From Streptomyces ruber (GTDB taxonomy: Bacteria > Actinomycetota > Actinomycetes > Streptomycetales > Streptomycetaceae), in the NCBI RefSeq assembly GCF_014648075.1, contig NZ_BMQK01000017.1, positions 102,031-166,030 of the forward strand: DNA of 64,000 bases. Direction: 5' to 3'. The notes under the pieces are model-generated. The model did no database searches. It saw nothing but the letters and a program-made list of their open reading frames with translations, and had not been told where the DNA came from. Positions 8,861 to 17,359 of this stretch are shown piece by piece (the stretch's first letter is position 1; every line of letters begins with the position of its first letter). A program made the position numbers and the translations under genes.

Positions 8861-9825
8861 GACGTACGCCCCTTCGTCTTCGTGAGAGTCCTGGCCGCGC
8901 GGACGGCGAACCGCGCACCGGCGCACACGCCGAGTGCGAGCGCGCTCACCCGCCGGGACAGCCGTACGGCCCGCTCGATGTCCCGCACCTCGACGGCGCG
9001 GCCCTCCCCGTTCAGCACCGGCCGGTGCTCCACCCGCCCCCCGTACGAGAGGGTGCCGCCCAGCCGTACGCCCAGCGCGCCCGCGAAGGACGCCTCGACG
9101 GGCCCGGCGTTGGGGCTGGGGTGCTTGTGCGCGTCCGCGCGCCAGGCGCGTACGGCGGTGCGCGGGGCGCCGCCGGCCAGGACGGCGAGGGCGGCGGTCA
9201 GCCGCGCGCCCGGCCACCCGGCGAGGTCGTCGAGGCGCGCGGAGGCCCACCCGTACCGCAGGTACCGGGGCGACCTGTGCCCCACCATGGCGTCGAGCGT
9301 GTTGACGGCCCGGAAGCCCACGAGCCCCGGCACCCCGCCCACGGCGCCCCACACCAGGGCCCCGACCACGGCGTCGGAGGTGTTCTCGGCGACGGACTCG
9401 ACCACGGCCCGGGCGATCCCGTCGGCGTCGAGCGCCTGCGGATCGCGCCCGCACAGATGCGGCAGCCGGGCGCGGGCGGCCTCGATGTCACCGGACTCCA
9501 GCGCCTCCCCGACGGCCCGGGCCTCCCGCCCGAGCGAGGTCCCGCCCACGACGGCCCAGGTGGTGGCCGCGGTCAGCGCGACGGAGGCGGCGGCGGAGGT
9601 ACGGACGGCACGGGCGGCGACGGCGGCCAGAGCCACGGCGCCGCCGGCGCACACGGCGGCGTGCAGCGCGCCCCGGCCCCGGTGGTCCCGCCACAGCACC
9701 CGTTCCACGGCACCCGCGGCCCGCCCGAACACGGCGACCGGGTGCCCACGGCGCGGATCGCCGAGGAGCAGGTCGCCGAGGAGGCCGGCGGCGGCGCCGT
9801 ACGCGAAGACGCGTTCGGCCCGCAT
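8857..9825 (-). CDS. cobD: Adenosylcobinamide-phosphate synthase CobD/CbiB
   Basis: A membrane enzyme that attaches the aminopropanol arm to cobyric acid. It has 322 residues from the ATG at 9825, the first start after the riboswitch. The N-terminus ERVFAYGAAAGLLGDLLLGDPRRGHPV shows the family motif GDP-HPV. Several Ala/Val/Leu-rich membrane segments follow, then ARLPHLCGRDPQALD, VESVAENTSDAVVGALVW, FRAVNTLDAMVGH and SPNAGPVEASFAGALGVRLGG, all hallmarks of CbiB. It is the first gene of the operon, about 100 nt downstream of the cobalamin riboswitch, and overlaps cobQ by four bases. Confidence 0.95.
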   Translation of the reverse strand: MRAERVFAYGAAAGLLGDLLLGDPRRGHPVAVFGRAAGAVERVLWRDHRGRGALHAAVCAGGAVALAAVAARAVRTSAAASVALTAATTWAVVGGTSLGREARAVGEALESGDIEAARARLPHLCGRDPQALDADGIARAVVESVAENTSDAVVGALVWGAVGGVPGLVGFRAVNTLDAMVGHRSPRYLRYGWASARLDDLAGWPGARLTAALAVLAGGAPRTAVRAWRADAHKHPSPNAGPVEASFAGALGVRLGGTLSYGGRVEHRPVLNGEGRAVEVRDIERAVRLSRRVSALALGVCAGARFAVRAARTLTKTKGRTS

Positions 9826-9919
9826 CGGCTCAGCCGGCCGTCGGAGCGGACGGGACGTCGCTGGTGAATCTCGGTCGGCAGCCGTGCATGGCGATATGTC
9901 CTCACTCAGGGTGTCCACG

Positions 9920-10068
9920 CCCTGGCTCGACGAAATCCGGCGGTGAGAGTTCCTGGCTCCCGGGGTGTACGCCCCGGTGACAGTGGCGGGACCGCGCCGG
10001 ATTCTCACCGGCTTCCTCTCCTGCCGCCGTAACTGGCTCCGGCAGTCCACCACGGGCTTCGAATCTCA
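9920..10068 (-). promoter_or_regulatory. Cobalamin riboswitch
   Basis: Read on the minus strand, the segment holds the conserved core GGTGAGAATCCGGC (about 9998-10012), then GCCACTG (9981-9987), then a B12-box-like GAGCCAGGAACTC (9945-9959), in the order and spacing of cobalamin riboswitches. It precedes cobD, so adenosylcobalamin would repress the whole operon; in actinobacteria this is commonly at translation initiation. A perfect 6-bp inverted repeat, GTCAAC-5-GTTGAC, at 10069-10085 borders its 5' side and may lie at the promoter. Boundaries are approximate. Confidence 0.93.
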
Positions 10069-10140
10069 GTCAACTTGCGGTTGACCTGCGCAAGGGGGAT
10101 GTGCGAAGGCCCACATCTCCTGCCACAGCGGACACGGCAC

Positions 10141-10186
10141 GAGGGCGCCCCGGGTACCGGCCCGAGCCGGCATCCGGGGCGCCCTC
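10141..10186 (-). terminator. Strong GC hairpin terminator after the PiT operon
   Basis: A perfect 13-bp inverted repeat (GAGGGCGCCCCGG at 10141-10153 against 10174-10186) with an inner CCGGC/GCCGG stem. It lies just past the stop of the small membrane gene at 10202 and upstream of the cobalamin promoter, so it separates two leftward transcription units. There is no clear U-tract, as is usual in Streptomyces. Confidence 0.7.
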
Positions 10187-10201
10187 ACAGGGAGTGCGCC
10201 G

Positions 10202-10423
10202 TCAGGCGACGATCAGATAGATCCCGTACGCCACCGCCGCCGCGCAGGCCGCGAAGCAGGCGTAGGCGGTCGTGGTCGCGAGAACGGCGGAGCCTCCGGA
10301 CTCGGCCGCCCTCTCCCGCTTGGAGAGACCGATGATGCCGAGGCTGAAGAGGCCGACGAGAGCCACGGTGGCCACGAGACTGACGCCGAAGACGGAGCCG
10401 AGGGCTGCCCAGTCGATGTGCAT
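10202..10423 (-). CDS. Small membrane protein downstream of PiT transporter
   Basis: A 73-residue protein with two predicted membrane segments. The first is roughly residues 10-33 (VFGVSLVATVALVGLFSLGI) and the second, at the C-terminus, is rich in Ala and Tyr. A short positively charged loop, SKRERAAES, lies between them. The gene begins 34 nt after the pit stop on the same strand and is followed by a terminator, so it should be co-transcribed with the phosphate transporter. It may be an accessory or stabilising subunit, but no function is recognisable and that is inference from position only. Confidence 0.8.
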   Translation of the reverse strand: MHIDWAALGSVFGVSLVATVALVGLFSLGIIGLSKRERAAESGGSAVLATTTAYACFAACAAAVAYGIYLIVA

Positions 10424-10457
10424 GGTGGGTTACTTCCTTGGAGCTCGGGCCCGGTGC

Positions 10458-11720
10458 TCAGACCGCGGCCGACGAGGACGAAGCGCCGGCGGTGGCGGCC
10501 GGGGTGGCCGCTGTGGCCGGGTCGGACTGGGCCGGGATGGTGACCGCCAGGTCGTCGGTGACCGGACCGGCCGCGGCCGGCGACGGGGTGGCGGCACCCT
10601 CGGCGGAGTCGTCGGCTCCGTCCGTGCCGTTGACGTTGGTGTGGTCGACCACCTCACGGCGCGAGACGAGCCAGATCGCCGCGCTGGAGGCGACCAGGAA
10701 GACCGCGACGACGGCGGTGCCCCAGGCACCGAAGCCGGTGACCCACTCCGCGAGCGCGGCGACCAGGGCCGCGGCCGGCAGGGTGAGGCCCCAGGCCACG
10801 AACATCCGGGTGGCGGTGGACCAGCGGACCACACCGCCCTTGCGGCCGAGGCCCGCGCCCATCACGGCACCGGAGACCGAGTGCGTGGTGGAGAGGGAGA
10901 AGCCCAGGTGGGAAGAGGCCAGGATGACCGTCGCCGCGCTGGTCTGGGCGGCGAAGCCCTGCTGCGGCTGGAGGTCGGTCAGCCCCTTGCCCATCGTGCG
11001 GATGATGCGCCAGCCGCCCAGGTAGGTGCCGAGCGCGATGGCGAGACCGGCGGAGAGGATGACCCACACCGGCGGGTCGGAGTCCGGGGCGAGCGCGCCG
11101 CCGGCGACCAGGGCCAGGGTGATGATGCCCATCGTCTTCTGGGCGTCGTTCGTGCCGTGGGCCAGCGAGACCAGGCCCGCCGAGGTGATCTGGCCGGCGC
11201 GGTAGCCCTTGGAGGTGGCCTTCTCGCTCGCGTGCTCGCCCAGCCTGTACGTGAGCCGCGTACCGATCATGGCGGCGACGCCCGCGACGAACGGCGCCGC
11301 GACGGCGGGGATCAGCACCTTGGTGACGAGGACGTCGCCGTGCACCGCGCCCATGCCGGCCGAGGCGACGGTGGCGCCGATCAGGCCGCCCATGAGGGCG
11401 TGCGAGGAACTGGAGGGGAGCCCGACGAGCCAGGTGAGCAGGTTCCAGAGGATGGCGCCCACGAGCGCCGCGAATATCACCTCGGGCTGTATGCCGCTCT
11501 CGTCGACGAGGCCCTTGGAGATCGTGTTGGCGACCTCGATGGAGAGGAACGCGCCGACAAGGTTGAGAACGGCGGACATGGCCACCGCGACCTTGGGCTT
11601 CATCGCACCGGTCGAGATGGTGGTGGCCATCGCGTTGGCGGTGTCGTGGAAACCGTTCGTGAAATCGAACGCGAGCGCGGTGATGACCACGATCGCGAGG
11701 ATCAGCGAGAAGCTTTCCAT
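10458..11720 (-). CDS. pit: PiT family inorganic phosphate transporter
   Basis: A proton- or sodium-coupled, low-affinity phosphate (often metal-phosphate) symporter of the inner membrane. It has 420 residues with about ten hydrophobic segments. The two inverted family signatures are present: DFTNGFHDTANAMAT near residue 20 and SLAHGTNDAQKTMGIIT in the second half, each holding the key Asp/Asn pair. A cytoplasmic stretch near the C-terminus is low-complexity Ala/Thr/Ser. ATG start at 11720. A PHO-box-like pair of direct repeats lies about 50 nt upstream, so control by PhoR-PhoP is likely. A small membrane gene follows in the same unit. Confidence 0.95.
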   Translation of the reverse strand: MESFSLILAIVVITALAFDFTNGFHDTANAMATTISTGAMKPKVAVAMSAVLNLVGAFLSIEVANTISKGLVDESGIQPEVIFAALVGAILWNLLTWLVGLPSSSSHALMGGLIGATVASAGMGAVHGDVLVTKVLIPAVAAPFVAGVAAMIGTRLTYRLGEHASEKATSKGYRAGQITSAGLVSLAHGTNDAQKTMGIITLALVAGGALAPDSDPPVWVILSAGLAIALGTYLGGWRIIRTMGKGLTDLQPQQGFAAQTSAATVILASSHLGFSLSTTHSVSGAVMGAGLGRKGGVVRWSTATRMFVAWGLTLPAAALVAALAEWVTGFGAWGTAVVAVFLVASSAAIWLVSRREVVDHTNVNGTDGADDSAEGAATPSPAAAGPVTDDLAVTIPAQSDPATAATPAATAGASSSSAAV

Positions 11721-11756
11721 TTACCTGAGCTTCTGTTGGACGTCAGTGGCAAGTGG

Positions 11757-11789
11757 AAAGTAAGCAACCCGAGTGAACGGAAGATGAAC
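11757..11789 (-). promoter_or_regulatory. PHO-box-like direct repeats upstream of pit
   Basis: On the minus strand two adjacent 11-nt units, GTTCATCTTCC (11789-11779) and GTTCACTCGGG (11778-11768), share the GTTCA head of Streptomyces PhoP direct-repeat units (consensus about GTTCACC plus four bases). A weaker third unit, TTGCTTACTTT, follows at 11767-11757. Their place about 50-70 nt before the pit start fits direct PhoP control. Confidence 0.62.
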
Positions 11790-12144
11790 TGGGGCGGGCC
11801 AGGGGGTGTAGTGAGGTGGGGTGTGTCTGTGTTCTCCGTGTCGGAAGCGCGGGCCAGGGCCGGGACCGAGGGCTCGGGGCGCCTCGAACGGAGGCGGAAT
11901 ATCGTCCTCCGTATCCGCGTCCCCCGTGCTGTCGGCGGTACCGGCCCCTCGTCCTACGGGTGACGCGCATCACCGTCTCCGCCACCCGGGCGCCGGCTCC
12001 TCCTCCCCGTGTCCACCCCTCCGGCCCCGGCCGCGCCCGGCGGGGCGCCGGCGCGCTCCCTGCCCGGTTCCGGCCGGTCCCCGCTCCGGCGGACCGCCCC
12101 GCCCCGCTCCCTCGCACGGCGGGACGAGGCGCGCATCGGGCCGG
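11790..12144. other. Intergenic region upstream of pit, no gene seen
   Basis: About 355 bases between the PHO-box-like site and the muramidase stop. Reading frames here lack ribosome-binding sites and have repetitive Pro/Arg/Ala composition, so they look non-coding. It presumably holds the pit promoter and the end of the muramidase transcript. I see no convincing hairpin or other repeat. Confidence 0.6.
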
Positions 12145-12888
12145 CTAACCCCTTGCGAAGCGTTTCAGCTGCTTCATCGAGCCGTTGAAGAGATTCTGGT
12201 CGCCCGGCAGCCGGCCGCTGTTGTCGTACTGCCAGAACGTCCAGTACTGCCATCCGCCCGGCAGCCTCCCCGCGCCGGAGGAGTTGTAGTGGGCCACCCA
12301 CAGGGCGTGGTCGGCGGCGAACGCCTTGCTGCCGCCCGTGCACGCGTTCCACCAGTTGGCGTTCGTGTAGATCACCGGACGACGGCCGGTCAGGCGCTTG
12401 ACCTCGTTACTGAAGGACTTGATCCAGCCGACCATCCTGGTCCGGCTCAGGCCGTAGCACTTCTTCTTGCTGTACGGGTTGTACTCGATGTCCAGCGCCG
12501 GCGGCAGTGTCCAGCCGTCGCCGCTCCAGCCTCCGCCGTTGCGCACGAAGAACGCGGCCTGCTTGGCGCCGGAGGACTTGTCCGGCACGGCGAAGTGGTA
12601 CGCGCCGCGGATCAGCCCCGCGTCGCGGGAGCCGGTGTACTGCTGGGTGAAGTGCGGATTGCGGTAGGTGTGGGACTCCGTCGCCTTGACGTAGACGAAC
12701 CTGGCGCCCCCGGACCTGGACCTGGACCAGTTGACGTCCTTCTGGTGCGAGGAGACGTCGTGCCCCTTGGGTTTGCCGGCGGCCGAGGCCGGAAGCTCGG
12801 CGAGCAGGGTCCCCCCGAGGGCGAGTGCTGTGATGGATGACGCGATGAGTCGGGAACGGTGACGGGACGGCTGGCGATCACGGGCCAT
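12145..12888 (-). CDS. Secreted GH25 muramidase (lysozyme)
   Basis: Cleaves the MurNAc-GlcNAc bond of peptidoglycan. It has 247 residues from the ATG at 12888, chosen for the strong GGGGGGAAAC immediately upstream. The N-terminus is a signal peptide: Arg/His-rich head, hydrophobic core LIASSITALALGGTLLA, and a cleavage site near PASAAG at about 36. The mature part is a single GH25 domain beginning GHDVSSHQKDVNW with the catalytic Asp (D44), and containing PPALDIEYNP (D133, E135), the usual acidic pair. Trp/Tyr-rich strands such as WQYWTFWQYDNSG form the end of the barrel. It is divergent from the aldolase gene, with about 195 bases between them. Confidence 0.93.
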   Translation of the reverse strand: MARDRQPSRHRSRLIASSITALALGGTLLAELPASAAGKPKGHDVSSHQKDVNWSRSRSGGARFVYVKATESHTYRNPHFTQQYTGSRDAGLIRGAYHFAVPDKSSGAKQAAFFVRNGGGWSGDGWTLPPALDIEYNPYSKKKCYGLSRTRMVGWIKSFSNEVKRLTGRRPVIYTNANWWNACTGGSKAFAADHALWVAHYNSSGAGRLPGGWQYWTFWQYDNSGRLPGDQNLFNGSMKQLKRFARG

Positions 12889-13084
12889 GTTTCCCCCCGG
12901 AAATGGCGGCGTGCACGACAAATCGTCCAGAGATTACTGGAAGATCGTTGAATCTCGGTTGATCACCAGCCAATCCACACAAGAGGGTGACGTATACGCA
13001 TATCCCACCTGCCGGAGGGCCGGGTTCCGCCCTACACTCCCCTCTTCCTCCGTACGCCCGGCCCCGGCCTGACAGGATCACGGC

Positions 13085-13816
13085 ATGGCTGATGGGCGAG
13101 AGGCCGCGAGCGGCCCGTGGGGAACGAGTGCGGTCGACCAGGACGTGCGCGGGGGACCGGAGCGGAGCGCGCCCGGGGAAGTGGCCTCGGCGTGGGACGA
13201 ACTCGTGGCCACGGCCCGCCGGACGGTGGCCGACGGTCTCGTCGTCGGTACGTCGGGCAACGTCTCCGTACGGGTGGGCGACACGGTCCTGGTCACTCCC
13301 ACCGGAGTGCCGTACGAGCGGCTGACACCCGATGACGTGGTGGGCGTGGACCTCGGCGGACGCCAGGTCCTCGGCTCCCTCCGTCCGACGAGCGAGCTGC
13401 CCATGCACCTCGCGGTCTACGGCACCACCGGAGCGCGCGCGGTCGTCCATACGCACGCCGTCCACGCGACCGCCGTCTCCACGCTCGTACCGGAGCTCCC
13501 GCTGATCCACTACATGGCCGCCGCGCTCGGCGGGGCCGTGCGGGTCGCCCCTTATGCGGCTTATGGCACGCCGGAGTTGGCCGAGAACATGCTCCGCGCC
13601 CTGCACGGCCGTACCGCCTGTCTCCTGCGCAACCACGGCACGGTCGCCCACGGGTCCTCCCTCTCCGAGGCGTACGACCGCACCGCGCAGCTGGAGTGGA
13701 TGTGCCGTGTCTGGCTCACGGCGTCCTCGGTCCCCGGCCTGACGCCCGCACTGCTGAGCCGGGAACAGGTGGCGGAGGTCGAGGAGCGGCTGCGGGGCTA
13801 CGGGCAGCCGGAGTAA
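13085..13816 (+). CDS. Class II aldolase/adducin family protein
   Basis: A zinc-dependent fuculose-phosphate aldolase-like enzyme; the substrate is not predictable. It has 243 residues, with about 35 extra N-terminal residues before the domain (AWDELVATARRTVADGLVVGTSGNVSVR). Motifs include SGNVS (phosphate binding), TSELPMHLAVY with the catalytic Glu, VVHTHAVHATA with two zinc His, and LLRNHGTVAHG with the third His. The ATG follows AGGATCACGGC. A hairpin terminator follows the stop, so the gene looks monocistronic. L-fuculose-1-phosphate or ribulose-phosphate derivatives are plausible substrates by family only. Confidence 0.88.
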   Translation: MADGREAASGPWGTSAVDQDVRGGPERSAPGEVASAWDELVATARRTVADGLVVGTSGNVSVRVGDTVLVTPTGVPYERLTPDDVVGVDLGGRQVLGSLRPTSELPMHLAVYGTTGARAVVHTHAVHATAVSTLVPELPLIHYMAAALGGAVRVAPYAAYGTPELAENMLRALHGRTACLLRNHGTVAHGSSLSEAYDRTAQLEWMCRVWLTASSVPGLTPALLSREQVAEVEERLRGYGQPE

Positions 13817-13862
13817 CCCGGGACCGGTGGGGTAACCGGACGCCGGTGGGTGAGTGCCGGTA

Positions 13863-13899
13863 CAGGGTCCGGGCGGTCCTCCGTACCGTCCGGACCCTG
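13863..13899 (+). terminator. Hairpin terminator after the aldolase gene
   Basis: A perfect 10-bp stem, CAGGGTCCGG (13863-13872) with CCGGACCCTG (13890-13899), with an inner CGGT/ACCG stem. It lies 47 nt after the aldolase stop and before the ribosome-binding site of the next gene. Confidence 0.6.
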
Positions 13900-13970
13900 A
13901 ACCGCGGCGCGGACCGACCCGGCCCGTTCTCCCGCTGGCCGCCCGTTCCGCCGGAAAGGAGACTGGGGGC

Positions 13971-15101
13971 GTGCGCACAGTCAAAGCCGCGGCCGCGGCC
14001 GCCACCGTCGCCCTCGCGGCCGGCGCGGCGAGTGTCGCCGCCGGCCGGTTCGCCAGCGACGCCGCGCTGAAGGCGTCGGCGGGCAGGCCGTTGCCCACGG
14101 AACCCCTGCTGACCGTCCACGCGGCGACGGGCGGGCAGATCACGCTCACCCGCGACCTCGCCTCGCTGCGGCCGGGCAGGTACGGGCTGGCGTCCGGGGA
14201 CGGCTCCCACGCGGTGGTCGGCCCGGTCCTGGAGGCCGTCCAGACCTCCGTGGACACGGTCGCCCGCCGTCTGGAGCACGTCGTCCGCGGCACCTTCACG
14301 CCCGGTGACAGGGTGTGGCTGACGCCGAGCGCGTACGCCGGCGACCCGGGCTCAGCCCTGGGGCTCGACCACACCGATCTCGGGATACCCGGCGAACTCG
14401 GCACGCTGCCCGCCTGGTTCGTGCCCGCCGCCCGGACCACCTGGGTGATCGCCGCACACGGCCTGGGCGCCACCCGGGAACACGCCCTCAACCTCGTGGG
14501 ATTCCTGCACCGGCACCAGTTCCCGGTGCTCGTCCCCGCCTACCGCGGCGACCCCGGCGCACCCCGCTCCCCGGACGGCCTCAACCACCTCGGCGAGGCG
14601 GAGTGGCCCGACCTGGACGCGGCCGTCCGCTACGCCGTGGACCACGGCGCCGAGGCGGTGGTCCTGCTCGGCTGGTCCACCGGCGCCACGATGGCCCTGC
14701 GCGTGGCGACCCGCTCCGCGCTCCGCGAGCGGATCTCGGGGCTCGTCCTGGACTCGCCCGTGCTCAGCTGGGAGCTCACGCTGCGCGCCCTCGCCGCCGC
14801 CCGCCGCGCCCCCCGCGCCCTGCTCCCGCTGGCCGTCCGCGCCGCCCGGGGGCGCACCGCCCTGCGGACCGACCGCGCCCTCCCGGCCGGCGGCACCGAG
14901 CGGCCCAGGATGCCGGTCCAGATCTTCCACGGCCCCGACGACGCCATCGCCCCGTGGGCCCTCTCCCGCCGCTTCGCCGAGCGCGACCCGAACCTGGTCT
15001 CCCTGCGCACGGTCCCGCACGCCCCGCACGGCGCCATGTGGAACGCCGACCCGGAGGCCTACGAGGAAGCGCTGCGCCGGTTTCTCATCCCGTTGATGTG
15101 A
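13971..15101 (+). CDS. Membrane-anchored or secreted alpha/beta hydrolase
   Basis: A serine hydrolase of the alpha/beta fold, 376 residues from the GTG at 13971 (preceded by GGAAAGGAG). The N-terminus is a signal or anchor sequence (VKAAAAAATVALAAGAASVAAG). The hydrolase core starts near TTWVIAAHGLGATREHALN. The nucleophile elbow is GWSTG with Ser236; a later Asp is likely in PDDAIAPW and the His in PHAPHGAMW near the C-terminus, completing the triad. The acyl or ester substrate is unknown. Similar actinobacterial proteins are annotated only as alpha/beta hydrolase. Confidence 0.85.
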   Translation: MRTVKAAAAAATVALAAGAASVAAGRFASDAALKASAGRPLPTEPLLTVHAATGGQITLTRDLASLRPGRYGLASGDGSHAVVGPVLEAVQTSVDTVARRLEHVVRGTFTPGDRVWLTPSAYAGDPGSALGLDHTDLGIPGELGTLPAWFVPAARTTWVIAAHGLGATREHALNLVGFLHRHQFPVLVPAYRGDPGAPRSPDGLNHLGEAEWPDLDAAVRYAVDHGAEAVVLLGWSTGATMALRVATRSALRERISGLVLDSPVLSWELTLRALAAARRAPRALLPLAVRAARGRTALRTDRALPAGGTERPRMPVQIFHGPDDAIAPWALSRRFAERDPNLVSLRTVPHAPHGAMWNADPEAYEEALRRFLIPLM

Positions 15102-15441
15102 AGATCGTCCGTTGATGAACGGACCAGTCGACGCATGAATCAGTCGATGCACGCATCGGTTGATGCATGGGCCACGAGAGCCGGGGAAAGATCGTCCGAG
15201 TGGGCACCGGAGCACCAGGACACCGGAGCGCCGCCGCGCGCCGCGGCGGGCGCCGCGCGGTGTCGCGCGGCCGTGGCCGCAGCACGCCGTCCTGGCAGGG
15301 TGCGCACACATTCCGTTTGCGCTCCGACCGGGCCTGCTCGGGGCGTCCTGCCCCGTCGCCCGCCTGCTGTGCCGACCGTCCCGACGGTCTCCCTCGGCAT
15401 TCCGTTTGGGTTTTCGGACCGTCAACCGGAAGACTGCACTT
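15102..15441 (+). promoter_or_regulatory. Repeat-rich upstream region of unknown gene
   Basis: 340 bases without a convincing gene. It contains GATGC-2-GCATC-4-GATGC around 15146-15166 within a run of TTGATG/TCGATG motifs (15092-15166), and AAGATCGTCCG twice (about 15101 and 15186). CATTCCGTTTG occurs twice (15309-15319, 15398-15408). A near-perfect operator-like palindrome, GACCGTC-2-GACGGTC, lies at 15374-15389. These are candidate binding sites controlling the gene at 15442. Confidence 0.5.
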
Positions 15442-16893
15442 GTGACGTCCCGTAACCCGCGCGACTCCAGGCTCCGACTCGTCGGCCCCCGTACGCTGGC
15501 CGCCGCGCCGCGAACCGCGACCCAGCGCCGCCGCCCCGCCCCCCGGCCGCCGGAGGGCACGCCTCCGCCCGCGGAGCTGGCCCGCATGGCCCGCGCCCAG
15601 CTGGCGGGTGCCGCCCGGGTCGCCCGCTGGGCCGACACGGCGCTGCACCCCGGCCGCGGTGGCGCGCACGCCGACGGCGCGGCCTCCGACGCCACCGGCA
15701 ACCTCTCCGACGCGAGCGCCGAACGGGCCGCGGCCGATCTCGGGCTGCACCCCGGCCAGGTGCGTGCCGACTGGGACACGGCACGCCTCGCCGGCCTCGT
15801 CGAGGTGCACGGCGGCAGCGCCCGCCCCGGCTGGCGGCTGCGGGCCTGGCACCGCGACGACAGCGCCGTGCTGCGCGGCTGGGTCGCCCTGTTCGACGCG
15901 TGGTCGCTGGCGCAGCCGGAGCCCGCCGGCCGTGAGCCCGCCGCCGTCGCCGAGGTCGTCTCCGCGATGCCCCAGGTGCTCTCCTTCCTCCAGCTCTCCG
16001 CGGGCCCGGTCCCGGTGGAGCAGCTCCTCGACCTGCTGCAGCAGCGGGTCACCGAGCTGCGCACCGAGCGCTGCGAGGTCCCGTACGGGCCGCAGCCCGC
16101 CCCCGCGCTCGTGCCCGCGCCCGAACCCGCCGCGGGCGGGGTGCCCGCCCCGGAGCCGGGCGGCGACGACACCCCGCTCGCCCCGCTCCTCGACTGGGCC
16201 CTGCACGCCCTCGCCTCCGTCGGCGCCCTCACCTACGGGGACCGGCAGGCCACGCTCACCCCGCTGGGCAGCTGGGCGGTGTGGGTGAAGCTGGAGCAGA
16301 TCTGCGTCGCCGCGCAGAGCCCCGCCGGGAACATCGAGGTGTCCGCCGAGGACATGCTGCGCGGCTGCGCCCAGCTGCGCCCGAACGCCGCCCGCGCCGA
16401 GTACCGCGCCTGGCTCGCCGCCCGCCCCGTCGGCGGTGCCGTCACCGAACTCCTCGACGCCGCCCGCGGCGAGGACGCCCTGCTGCGCGGCCTCGCCTTC
16501 GAGGCGCTGCGCGTGGTGGGCGCCCCCGCCGAGCCCGAGGTGCGGGCCGTGGTCGACGAGACCCCGCTGCGCCCGTACGCCCTGCTGTGGCTCGCCGAGC
16601 ACGACGGCGCCGACCCCGAGGAGGCGCACGAGGTGCTCACCCGCGAGGAGGCCACCTGGCTGTGGGTCGACACCGCGGCGGCCGTCGCCGACCACGGTGA
16701 GGCCCCGCTCCTCGTACGCCACCTGGAGTCCGCGGTGCAGCCCACGGTGCCCGCCCTGCTCGACGAGGTCCGCGCGGTCGGGCATCCGCGCACCGTGCAG
16801 GTCCTGGTGGCGCTCGCCGCCGCGCACCCCGACCCGGCCCTCGCGAAGGCCGTGCGCCGGGCCGCGTTCCAGGTCCACACCGGAGGCAGCTGA
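15442..16893 (+). CDS. Conserved hypothetical protein, helix-rich
   Basis: I do not recognise the family. From the GTG at 15442 it has 483 residues; further upstream in-frame codons cross the repeat region and look non-coding, and an ATG at about residue 49 (MARAQLAGAARVARW) is an alternative start. The protein is rich in Ala, Glu, Leu and Arg with no signal or membrane segment, so it is probably a soluble helical-repeat protein. The C-terminal third (ELLDAARGEDALLRGLAFEAL..., VLVALAAAHPDPALAKAVRRAA) resembles HEAT-like helical repeats. A Pro/Glu-rich linker (VPAPEPAAGGVPAPEPGGD) divides two halves. Function unknown. Confidence 0.72.
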   Translation: MTSRNPRDSRLRLVGPRTLAAAPRTATQRRRPAPRPPEGTPPPAELARMARAQLAGAARVARWADTALHPGRGGAHADGAASDATGNLSDASAERAAADLGLHPGQVRADWDTARLAGLVEVHGGSARPGWRLRAWHRDDSAVLRGWVALFDAWSLAQPEPAGREPAAVAEVVSAMPQVLSFLQLSAGPVPVEQLLDLLQQRVTELRTERCEVPYGPQPAPALVPAPEPAAGGVPAPEPGGDDTPLAPLLDWALHALASVGALTYGDRQATLTPLGSWAVWVKLEQICVAAQSPAGNIEVSAEDMLRGCAQLRPNAARAEYRAWLAARPVGGAVTELLDAARGEDALLRGLAFEALRVVGAPAEPEVRAVVDETPLRPYALLWLAEHDGADPEEAHEVLTREEATWLWVDTAAAVADHGEAPLLVRHLESAVQPTVPALLDEVRAVGHPRTVQVLVALAAAHPDPALAKAVRRAAFQVHTGGS

Positions 16894-16945
16894 CCGGACC
16901 CGGGCGACGGGCGGCCCGGATGCGTCGGCCCGGGTGCGGGGCGGC

Positions 16946-17359
16946 CTAGATGCTCACCTCGGGGGCGTACGTACCGAAGGTCCACACATTGCCCTCGACG
17001 TCCCGGACCAGGTAGTCCCGCGAGCCGTGGTCCTGGTCCGTCGGCGGCAGCAGGATCTCCGCGCCGTGCTCCACGGCGCGCTGGTGGTGCGCGTCGACGT
17101 CGTCCACCACGACGTACACCCCCACGGGACCCGCGCCCTCCGCGGCCGTGTCGAACAGGCTGCCGTTGCCTCTGGAGCCGAGCATCACCGCGCCGTTGCC
17201 CTGCGCCAGCTCGGCGTGCAGCACCGTGCCGTCCTCGCTCTCGTACACCGACAGCTCGGTGAAGCCCAGAGCCTCCGTGAGCTGTCTCAGCGCGGCCTTC
17301 GCGTCCGCGTACAGCAGCGTCGGACAGATGCTCGGTCGCCCGCCCTCCATGCCCGTCAT
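16946..17359 (-). CDS. VOC (glyoxalase/bleomycin-resistance fold) family protein
   Basis: A 137-residue single VOC domain of the PhnB-like type. Two beta-alpha-beta-beta-beta halves are visible: SICPTLLYADAKAALRQLTEALGFTELSVYESEDGTVLHAEL, and GVYVVVDDVDAHHQRAVEHGAEILLPPTDQDHGSRDYLVRDVEGNVWTFGTY in outline. The motifs DHGSRDYLVRDVEGN and FGTY are typical. The role is not predictable: such proteins may be dioxygenases, isomerases or drug-binding proteins. It is transcribed convergently to the gene at 15442 and divergently from the ABC-F gene. Confidence 0.85.
   Translation of the reverse strand: MTGMEGGRPSICPTLLYADAKAALRQLTEALGFTELSVYESEDGTVLHAELAQGNGAVMLGSRGNGSLFDTAAEGAGPVGVYVVVDDVDAHHQRAVEHGAEILLPPTDQDHGSRDYLVRDVEGNVWTFGTYAPEVSI

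Noticed and set aside
11816..12148. 110-codon plus-strand frame in the pit upstream region
   Set aside because: No ribosome-binding site; repetitive Pro/Arg/Ala composition typical of spurious frames.
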